A DNA stretch of 7,028 nt from Actinomycetota bacterium (GTDB lineage Bacteria; Actinomycetota; Thermoleophilia; UBA2241), in the NCBI GenBank assembly GCA_003164655.1, contig PLTW01000234.1, positions 8,909 to 15,936 on the forward strand. Reading direction: 5' to 3'. The notes under the pieces are model-generated. The model had not been told where the DNA came from. It searched no databases and was given only the letters and a program-made list of their open reading frames with translations. Each line of letters opens with the position of its first letter. The first letter of the stretch is position 1. Both the position numbers and the translations under genes were made by a program. This document shows, piece after piece, positions 1 through 4,667 of the stretch.

Positions 1-60
1 GACGCCGTGACCGCCGCGCCGGTCAAGGAGCCGCCGCCCGGCTCGGCCGGCGGCAGCTAG
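1..60 (+). CDS. C-terminal end of an unidentified protein (partial, runs off left edge)
   Basis: Frame 1 is open from the window edge to TAG at 58-60 and encodes 19 residues, DAVTAAPVKEPPPGSAGGS. All 19 sense codons end in G or C, as in the confirmed genes here, which favours real coding over chance. The tail is rich in Pro, Ala and Gly and looks like a disordered C-terminus, so no function can be assigned. Its stop shares the bases CTAG (57-60) with the stop of the convergent M20 peptidase. A GC-rich inverted repeat (arms 30-36 and 48-54) lies in the last codons and could slow transcription from both sides, but it has no T tract. Confidence 0.5.
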   Translation, partial: DAVTAAPVKEPPPGSAGGS

Positions 61-1427
61 CCGAGCAGCTCCTTGACGAGCTCGTAGGCGAACACCGACT
101 GGAACGCCAGGTCGCGCACGTTGATGCGCTCGTCGACGTTGTGGAACAGCGGCGAGACGGCGTCGCCGTCGTCGACCAGGAAGGGCCCGAAGTTGTAGGC
201 GATCACGTCGGGAAACGCCGCCCGGAACCAGTTCGAGTCGGTGAAGCCGACCGAGTGGACGGGCACGACGCGCGAGCCGGGCACGAGGCGCGCCATCACC
301 GCGCTCACGGCCTGCCGCAAGGGCGTGTCGGCCGGCGAGGCGTTGCCTTCGATCGTGCCGAGCCACTCGATCTCCCAGCGCGCGTCTACCCCGGCCAGCG
401 CGGCCGCGACCTCGGCGGCCACCCGCGCCTGATCCCAACCCACCGGCATGCGGCAGTCCACGGTCACCGCGGCGCTCGGCGGGAACACGTTCACCGCCAC
501 GCCGCTCGAGTGGACGATCGTCGGCGCGAAAGTCACGCCGTACAGCGGCGCGAGCAGGTCGGCGGCCCGTCGATCGCGCGCGCCGAGCTCGGCGAGGGCC
601 GCCCGGGCGGAGCCCTCGTCGAGCAACCGCGCCCGCAGGTCGGGGTCGGAGACCAGCAGCTCGACGTACTCGGCCGGCACCGTCTCGAGGCTCAGGCGCG
701 GCTCGTACTCGTGGAGGGCGCGCACGACGTCGGCGGCGCCCACCACCGCGTTGCCGCGCCGCAGCGGCACCGAGGCGTGACCCGACTCGCCGGCGACCAC
801 GATGCGAAACTGCGCCGTGCCCTTCTCGCCGACGTGCAGCTCGTAGAGCCGCTGCCCGCCGGGCATGACCAGGAACTCTCCCCCGCCTTCGTTCAACAGA
901 TAGTCGCAGCGCACCAGGTCGGGACGCTGCGAGGTGAGCCAGCGCGCCCCGCCGACGGCGCCGTCCTCTTCGTCGGCCTCGGCCACAAAGACGACCTCGC
1001 CGGCAAAATCGCGGCCTTCCTCGGCCAGGCGCGTCATCACCACGCAGAACGCCGCCAGCAGGTTCTTCACGTCGATCGCGCCGCGCCCCCAGATGTAGCC
1101 ATCTTTGACAACACCGGCGAAGGGCGGCTCCGTCCAGTGCTCGGCGGCGGCCGGCACGACGTCTTCGTGAGCCATGAGCACGAGCCGCGGGCCGGGACGC
1201 GAGCCGGTCAGCGAGGCGACGAAGCTGCGCCGGTCGGCCGGCTCACCGACGATCTCGCCGCGCAGACCGTGGCGGCGAAAGTAGTCGTCGAGAAAGGCGG
1301 CGACCTTGCTTTCGTTGCCGGGCGGATTGCTCGTGTCGATGCGGATCAGCGCGCTGAGCAGGGCGCTCGTCTCGCGCTCGACGCGGGCCACCAGTTCGGC
1401 TTCGATGCCGGCGATCTCCACTGTCAC
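57..1427 (-). CDS. M20 family zinc metallopeptidase / amidohydrolase (ArgE/DapE/carboxypeptidase-like)
   Basis: A 456-residue cytosolic dizinc hydrolase of the M20 clan, which includes carboxypeptidases, aminoacylases, ArgE and DapE. The motifs are in family order: RIDTSNPPGNE near 29-39; HEDVVP with metal ligand H87 and D89; WGRGAIDVK with bridging D119; ADEEDG with catalytic E153 and metal ligand E154; NEGGG with probable ligand E180; the lid/dimerisation ESGHAS around H217; and the C-terminal ligand in PLFHN, H429. The length is normal and no key residue is missing. Roles are assigned by analogy with CPG2-type enzymes. No signal peptide is seen. I chose GTG at 1427 because AGGAGGG (1437-1431) lies just upstream and a -10-like TATCAT (1470-1465) falls between it and the ATG at 1493, whose own upstream has no Shine-Dalgarno. 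A second GTG at 1421 is a weaker option. The substrate (peptide, N-acyl amino acid or carbamate) cannot be read from the sequence. It is a single-gene unit, convergent with the gene at the left edge. Confidence 0.93.
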   Translation of the reverse strand: MTVEIAGIEAELVARVERETSALLSALIRIDTSNPPGNESKVAAFLDDYFRRHGLRGEIVGEPADRRSFVASLTGSRPGPRLVLMAHEDVVPAAAEHWTEPPFAGVVKDGYIWGRGAIDVKNLLAAFCVVMTRLAEEGRDFAGEVVFVAEADEEDGAVGGARWLTSQRPDLVRCDYLLNEGGGEFLVMPGGQRLYELHVGEKGTAQFRIVVAGESGHASVPLRRGNAVVGAADVVRALHEYEPRLSLETVPAEYVELLVSDPDLRARLLDEGSARAALAELGARDRRAADLLAPLYGVTFAPTIVHSSGVAVNVFPPSAAVTVDCRMPVGWDQARVAAEVAAALAGVDARWEIEWLGTIEGNASPADTPLRQAVSAVMARLVPGSRVVPVHSVGFTDSNWFRAAFPDVIAYNFGPFLVDDGDAVSPLFHNVDERINVRDLAFQSVFAYELVKELLG

Positions 1428-1464
1428 GTTCCCTCCTGTTGGAGCGGCAGCCACGAATACCTGA

Positions 1465-1493
1465 ATGATATCGGGGATGGCGAGCGGGTTCAT
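1465..1493 (-). promoter_or_regulatory. Candidate sigma70-type promoter for the M20 peptidase
   Basis: Read on the minus strand, TATCAT (1470-1465) matches TATAAT at five of six positions. It is preceded by a 17-nt spacer and ATGAAC (1493-1488), a weak -35 with three matches. The predicted start of transcription, near 1457, gives a leader of about 30 nt before the GTG at 1427. The -35 element lies inside the first 32-bp repeat, so a protein bound to the repeats would directly affect this promoter. This is pattern matching only. Confidence 0.4.
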
Positions 1494-1568
1494 CCCGGCG
1501 CGTAGGGGATGGCGAGCGGGTTCATGGCGGCGCGCTGGGGATGGCGAGCGGGTCCATCCCGGCGCGCG
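1473..1568. repeat. Three tandem 32-bp repeats with internal dyad, upstream of the M20 peptidase
   Basis: Copies begin at 1473, 1505 and 1537 with an exact 32-bp period. The core GGGGATGGCGAGCGGGT is identical in all three. Copies 1 and 3 carry a perfect inverted repeat, GGGATG - 11 nt - CATCCC (1474-1479/1491-1496 and 1538-1543/1555-1560). In copy 2 the right arm has degenerated to CATGGC (1523-1528). A 32-bp spacing is about three helical turns, so the sites face the same side of the DNA. Position and symmetry suggest operators or activator sites acting on the peptidase, or possibly on the tRNA promoter at 1577-1605. Each copy also places an ATG on the minus strand, but 32 is not a multiple of three, so a coding repeat is unlikely. 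Confidence 0.85.
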
Positions 1569-1576
1569 GCGCGGAC

Positions 1577-1605
1577 TTTCGAGCGCCGAGGCGGTGCGGT
1601 ATAGT
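1577..1605 (+). promoter_or_regulatory. Promoter of tRNA-Ser
   Basis: TATAGT (1600-1605) is a strong -10 hexamer. It is preceded at 17 nt by TTTCGA (1577-1582), a weak -35. The tRNA begins 11 nt after the -10, which puts the transcription start only a few bases upstream of the mature 5' end. The extended box TGCGGTATAGT (1595-1605) recurs almost exactly in front of the neighbouring tRNA-Arg, which supports a real promoter role. Confidence 0.6.
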
Positions 1606-1616
1606 GAGCCCCCCGC

Positions 1617-1709
1617 GGAGAAGTGGCCGAGTGGCTGAAGGCAGCCGCCTGCTAAGCGGTTAACGGGTGTTTAGCTCGTTCCCGGGTTCGAATCCCGGCT
1701 TCTCCGCCA
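1617..1709 (+). tRNA. tRNA-Ser (anticodon GCU)
   Basis: A complete class II tRNA. The acceptor stem pairs GGAGAAG (1617-1623) with CTTCTCC (1699-1705), followed by discriminator G1706 and an encoded CCA (1707-1709). The T arm CCGGG-TTCGAAT-CCCGG spans 1682-1698. The anticodon loop CTGCTAA carries GCU at 1651-1653, closed by GCCGC/GCGGT. The long variable arm and the D-arm GGCCGAGTGGCTGAAGG are typical of tRNA-Ser. It reads AGC and AGU codons. Confidence 0.97.
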
Positions 1710-1731
1710 GCCGCTCGCCCGTGCCCCGTTT

Positions 1732-1742
1732 TGCGGTATACT
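1732..1742 (+). promoter_or_regulatory. -10 region of the tRNA-Arg promoter
   Basis: TGCGGTATACT contains the -10 TATACT (1737-1742), 12 nt upstream of tRNA-Arg. It matches the box in front of tRNA-Ser at ten of eleven positions. No good -35 is visible at 16-18 nt spacing (CTCGCC at 1714-1719), so initiation may rest on the extended -10. It implies that the two tRNAs can be transcribed separately. Confidence 0.5.
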
Positions 1743-1754
1743 TCCAATCCCTGT

Positions 1755-1832
1755 GCGCCAGTAGCTCAGCTGGATTAGAGCGTCGGTCTACGGAACCGAA
1801 GGTCGGGGGTTCGAATCCCTCCTGGCGCGCCA
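1755..1832 (+). tRNA. tRNA-Arg (anticodon ACG)
   Basis: The acceptor stem GCGCCAG (1755-1761) pairs with CTGGCGC (1822-1828), followed by discriminator G1829 and an encoded CCA (1830-1832). The D-arm AGCTCAGCTGGATTAGAGC, the anticodon stem TCGGT/ACCGA around loop CTACGGA (anticodon ACG, 1790-1792), and a T arm with loop TTCGAAT are all present. In bacteria A34 of this tRNA is normally deaminated to inosine by TadA, so it reads CGU, CGC and CGA. Confidence 0.97.
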
Positions 1833-2092
1833 GAGTCCCCCCCTGCAAATGCAGCCCTTCGTGGACATCGGGCGATGCCCGCTGTCGGCCCCGAGGGGGC
1901 CGCTTGGCCGTTTCTTGGCCACAAGGCCACGGGGGTCGTGATCGCCCCGAGACTGAGGTCCTGCCTTTGTCGGCCAGGTACTCGGAAAGCGTCAACCGAA
2001 GGTCGATCGTCCACGTCCAGCGGCTTGACGGGTGGGCAGGCTGGGTATTGACTACAATGTGATCATCCCCAGTGGGCTACGGCCTTCTGGGC
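1833..2092 (+). other. Gene-free stretch between tRNA-Arg and the nyn terminator
   Basis: No open frame here looks coding. Small hairpins are present: GGCCCC-GAG-GGGGCC (about 1888-1902) and TGGCC-ACAA-GGCCA just after it. Neither has a T tract, so they are poor terminators for tRNA-Arg. CGTCAA (1990-1995) and TTGACG (2025-2030) form an inverted repeat. The latter also resembles a -35 element, but the nearest -10-like hexamers, TATTGA (2046) and TACAAT (2053), lie at poor spacings of 15 and 22 nt. A 12-base copy of part of tRNA-Arg occurs at 1994-2005. I do not recognise a known ncRNA family. Confidence 0.4.
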
Positions 2093-2126
2093 CCCCCGGG
2101 GTTGCGATCCCGGGGGTTTTTCTTTT
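2093..2126 (+). terminator. Strong rho-independent terminator in front of the NYN gene
   Basis: A perfect 8-bp all-GC stem, CCCCCGGG (2093-2100) with CCCGGGGG (2109-2116), closes an 8-nt loop. It is followed directly by TTTTTCTTTT (2117-2126). In DNA this GC-rich such a T run is conspicuous. The element ends 11 nt before the GTG of the nyn gene. It either ends transcripts from the tRNA side or acts as an attenuator for nyn. Confidence 0.85.
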
Positions 2127-2137
2127 CTGGGGGTCCG

Positions 2138-2779
2138 GTGGCCAAGCGCACCTGCTTCATCGTCGACGGCTTCAACCTGTACCACTCGCTCAAAGAGGTC
2201 GAGCATCAGCAGGGCCGCTCTTGCCACTGGCTCGACCTGCCCGGGCTGTGCAGTTCGTACCTGTCGCTGGTCGGCGGCGGTGCGACCCTTGGCGGCATCT
2301 ACTACTTCTCGGCGCTCGCCACACATCGCTCTTCGGCCACCGTCGCCCGCCATCAGATCTTCATCGAGGCGCTCCAGGCCAAAGGCGTCACGGTCGGGCT
2401 GGGCAACTTCAAGGCCAAGGATATCTACCAGACCTGTCCGGCCTGCGGGCGTCACATCCACTTCAAGCGGCATGAGGAGAAAGAGACCGACGTGAACATC
2501 GCGGTCAAGCTCGTCGAGGTGGTCGCCGACGGAAGCTGCGATGCCGTGATGGTCGTCACCGGCGATACCGACCTCGTGCCCGCCGTCGCCGCGGCGCGAC
2601 GCCTCCAGACGCGGGTCGACGTCTACATGCTCTTCCCGGCCAACCGCTCGAACCTCGCCTTCGACGGCGTGGCCACGGGCACGTTCAAGATCGCGGGCAA
2701 GAAGTACGCCAAGCACCAGCTTCCCGACCCCGTCCTGGCCGCGGACGGGCGAGCCATTCGCAAGCCGCCCGCCTGGTAG
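2138..2779 (+). CDS. NYN domain protein (PIN-like ribonuclease fold, LabA/DUF88 type)
   Basis: A soluble 213-residue protein. The N-terminal beta strand FIVDGFNLYHSL (7-18) carries the first conserved acidic residue, D10. The second is D118 in KETDVNIAVKLVE, and D143 and D145 lie in VTGDTDLVPAV. This is the NYN/PIN acidic constellation that holds divalent metal for RNA cleavage in characterised relatives, so an RNase role is inferred. An insertion before the second Asp carries C100-x2-C103 with nearby H106, H108 and H112, a possible zinc knuckle. The frame is open further upstream, to a GTG at 2072, but that reading runs through the terminator stem. The GTG at 2138 starts exactly at the family's N-terminus and has GGGGG (2129-2133) four bases ahead. 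No toxin-antitoxin partner or other operon member is adjacent. The target RNA is unknown. Confidence 0.88.
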   Translation: MAKRTCFIVDGFNLYHSLKEVEHQQGRSCHWLDLPGLCSSYLSLVGGGATLGGIYYFSALATHRSSATVARHQIFIEALQAKGVTVGLGNFKAKDIYQTCPACGRHIHFKRHEEKETDVNIAVKLVEVVADGSCDAVMVVTGDTDLVPAVAAARRLQTRVDVYMLFPANRSNLAFDGVATGTFKIAGKKYAKHQLPDPVLAADGRAIRKPPAW

Positions 2780-2802
2780 AAGAAGCCTCCTGCAGGTGGC
2801 GG

Positions 2803-2888
2803 GGCGCCGGCGAGGGACGGGTTAGTTGACGGCGCAAGACCTTCCGAGCAGCCAGATGACGAGGAGCGCTACGGCGCCGGCGAGGGAC
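2803..2888. repeat. 16-bp direct repeat, two copies 70 bp apart
   Basis: GGCGCCGGCGAGGGAC occurs at 2803-2818 and again at 2873-2888, in the gap between the convergent nyn and antiporter genes. Flanking bases differ. It may be a small duplication remnant; no mobile element is visible between the copies. Confidence 0.7.
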
Positions 2889-2995
2889 ACCACGGCGCCG
2901 ACCCGGTGGGGACCCTTCGGCGAGCAGGGTTCACGCTCGAACTGGCCGCTCGCGCGTTCTCGGTCCTCGACAGCTACATCTACGGCTTCGGCCGG
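2822..2995 (-). other. In-frame open extension after the antiporter stop, ending in a membrane-helix-like segment
   Basis: Beyond the antiporter TGA (2998-2996) the same minus-strand frame stays open for 57 codons, to TAA at 2824-2822. The first part is hydrophilic. The last part, from about codon 31, reads RVGAVVSLAGAVALLVIWLL then GRSCAVN, a plausible transmembrane helix. Wobble GC is poor in the first 22 codons (13 of 22) but high in the last 35 (31 of 35). No ATG opens this frame, and the only start codons are two adjacent GTGs immediately before the hydrophobic stretch, without a good ribosome site. It could be readthrough, a relic of a longer antiporter or another gene, or chance. Confidence 0.3.
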
Positions 2996-4351
2996 TCAGC
3001 CCTCGTCGGCGACCTCCTCCGATTCCTCTTCTTCGAGGTCGAGCTCGTCGAGCGCCGCCGCCAGCATCTCGCTGTCCACGAACGGCGTCTCCACGTCGAG
3101 CAGCGCCCGCATGACCGCTTCCCCGACGGCTGCGGCGCCCGCAGCCGGGCTGCGCGCCTCGGCGCCCGCGCTCGCACCCGCGGCCACAGCCTCGACCTGC
3201 GGCGCCGCCAGCAGGTGCCGGGGCACGAAGGCCAGGCTGGCGATCAGGGTGGGGATCACGGCCGTGCCGATGACCACGGCGACCAGGTACGAGTACTGGC
3301 GCGGCGTGACGATGCCGTGGCTCAGGCCATAGAGGGCCGAGATCGTCCCGAAGGTGAGCCCGGTCGACATCATCAGCGTGTAGTACCAGCGCTCGTTGCG
3401 CTCGCGGCGAAAGCGACCGATGACCGGGTACAGGCCGAAGATCTTGGCGCCGACCTTGGCGCCCAGCAGGGCGAGCACGACAAACGGCGCCGCCGCCACG
3501 GCGCTCACGCTGACCAGCATGCCGGCCCGCAGAAAGTAGAAGGGCGTGAGAAAGCCGACGGTCAGCGTGCGCAGCCGCCGGATCCAGTGGTGATCCTGGG
3601 CGGCGCCGCCGGCCAGGACGATACCCACGATGTAGGCCGGCAGGACGGCTTCGCTGCCCGCCCAGTAGGCCAGCGCGCCGAGACCCAGGAGCACCACCAT
3701 GATCAGTTTGGTGCGGATCGCGGCGGTGCGGTGTCCGTAGAGCCGCGTCATGCGGTTGATGACCAGCGGCAGGGCGGCGACCACGACGACCGTGGCCGCG
3801 ATGAACACGATCGTCTTGTACGTGAAGGGCGCGAACAGCACCCCGAGCGCGATCACGGTCCCCAGGTCGTTGATGAAACACGCCCCGAGGATGCCCTTGC
3901 CAAAGCCGGTGCGGTTGAAGCCGGTCTCGAGCATCACCGAGTAGACGACGGCCATGGAGGTCGTGGACAGGGCGACGCCGGTGAGCAGGCTGGCCTGGGA
4001 GTTCCAGCCCAGCGCCCAGTGGGCCACGGCCGCGCATCCCAGGAACGGCGCCGTAAAGCCGACCAGGCCGACCACCGTGACCTCGGTCAGCTTGGTGCGG
4101 ATGACCGCGGGGTCGAGCTCCGCTCCGGCCAGGAAGGTGAGCAGCACGGCCCCGGTGGAGGCCAGGAACTGCAGCCACTGCTGGTTGGAGCCCAGGCGGC
4201 CAAACCAGCCGAAATGCGTGGCGATGGCCGCCACGGCCACGCCCACGCAGATCTCGACGAGGGCGATGGCGATGCGCAGACGATTGGCGATGACGGCCGC
4301 CACGACCGCCAGGGCCAGCCAGACGGCGGCGATCGTGAAGAGCTGCTGCAC
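2996..4351 (-). CDS. Cation:proton antiporter, Na+/H+ exchanger family (KefB/CPA2-like, Pfam Na_H_Exchanger fold)
   Basis: A 451-residue inner-membrane protein with about 12-13 hydrophobic segments over residues 1-378. It would exchange H+ for Na+ or K+. Fold landmarks: FLAGAELDP near 73-81; GVALSTTSMAVVYSVMLETG at 125-144, the unwound helix region; the ion-binding N161-D162 pair in CFINDLGTVIALG; TPFYFLRAGMLV at 269-280; and conserved lysines in GAKVGAKIFG at 297-306. An Asn-Asp pair is classically linked to electroneutral exchange, but the ion is not certain. The cytosolic tail (about 380-451) is Ala-rich, then strongly acidic (LDELDLEEEESEEVADEG). It has no RCK/TrkA-N nucleotide-binding domain, unlike KefB/KefC. 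I chose GTG at 4351 for the excellent AAGGAGG (4366-4360) eight bases upstream. An ATG at 4435 would add 28 hydrophilic residues and lacks such a site. It is transcribed divergently from the MFS gene. Confidence 0.92.
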   Translation of the reverse strand: MQQLFTIAAVWLALAVVAAVIANRLRIAIALVEICVGVAVAAIATHFGWFGRLGSNQQWLQFLASTGAVLLTFLAGAELDPAVIRTKLTEVTVVGLVGFTAPFLGCAAVAHWALGWNSQASLLTGVALSTTSMAVVYSVMLETGFNRTGFGKGILGACFINDLGTVIALGVLFAPFTYKTIVFIAATVVVVAALPLVINRMTRLYGHRTAAIRTKLIMVVLLGLGALAYWAGSEAVLPAYIVGIVLAGGAAQDHHWIRRLRTLTVGFLTPFYFLRAGMLVSVSAVAAAPFVVLALLGAKVGAKIFGLYPVIGRFRRERNERWYYTLMMSTGLTFGTISALYGLSHGIVTPRQYSYLVAVVIGTAVIPTLIASLAFVPRHLLAAPQVEAVAAGASAGAEARSPAAGAAAVGEAVMRALLDVETPFVDSEMLAAALDELDLEEEESEEVADEG

Positions 4352-4667
4352 GGCGGAGTCCTCCTTGTGTGATGGCCCTGTGGGCGCCTCTTGAGTTTGC
4401 GCGACAGGAGCCATCAGCCCCGGGGGGGCATTCAACGGGGGACTCCATCCCCGAACCCGGGCATGGTACCACAGCCGTCTTCAACGCCGACCGCCCGCCG
4501 GCGCGGCGGCGCGCCAACGTCGACCGCCGTGTGCGAGCCGGCACAGCGGCAAGCGAGCGTTTGCCCCCGTGTACGATCGGCGGGCACTGTCGAGACCGGA
4601 GACCACGGACGCGGCGATATCGGTGTGAACGCCGAGCGCGCCGACCGGCGGGCTCCCTGGAGGGATC
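4352..4667. other. Divergent intergenic region between antiporter and MFS genes
   Basis: These 316 bp hold the ribosome-binding site and possible promoter of the antiporter on one side, and the GGAGGG of the MFS gene (4659-4664) on the other. I find no convincing -35/-10 pair for the MFS gene; TACGAT at 4572-4577 is the best -10-like hexamer. No regulator gene (TetR or MarR) is encoded here, so any exporter-specific regulator must lie elsewhere. Confidence 0.5.
4438..4471 (-). promoter_or_regulatory. Candidate extended -10 promoter and leader hairpin of the antiporter
   Basis: On the minus strand TGGTACCAT (4471-4463) is an extended -10 (TGn plus TACCAT, four of six matches), without a recognisable -35. 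It resembles the GGTATA(G/C)T boxes of the tRNAs. The implied leader is about 105 nt. Just downstream, a GGGGA/TCCCC stem (arms 4452-4448 and 4442-4438, loop of 5) could form near the 5' end of the transcript. The evidence is weak. Confidence 0.3.

Noticed and set aside
1428..1493. ATG at 1493 as start of the M20 peptidase
   Set aside because: It lies inside a tandem repeat and has no ribosome site. A -10-like element and AGGAGGG downstream point to GTG 1427.
141..1505. 454-codon plus-strand open frame
   Set aside because: A shadow of the M20 peptidase. The product is Arg/His/Ala-rich with no domain, as expected opposite a GC-rich gene.
1473..1568. The 32-bp repeats as a small CRISPR array
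   Set aside because: The copies are directly abutting with no unique spacers, and no cas genes are present.
1660..1995. Minus-strand frame of 111 codons containing GFEPPTFGSVDRRSNPAEL
   Set aside because: This is the antisense reading of the tRNA pair. It is a well-known spurious protein pattern that appears wherever such tRNAs are translated.
1667..2062. Plus-strand frame of 131 codons across tRNA-Ser and tRNA-Arg
   Set aside because: It translates the tRNA genes themselves and low-quality flanking DNA, and has no ribosome site.
2072..2137. Upstream GTG at 2072 as start of the NYN protein
   Set aside because: The added 22 residues would be encoded by the terminator stem and T tract. The family N-terminus begins at GTG 2138.
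2906..4372. 488-codon plus-strand open frame
   Set aside because: A shadow of the antiporter, with a hydrophilic low-complexity product. The membrane protein frame is the real one.
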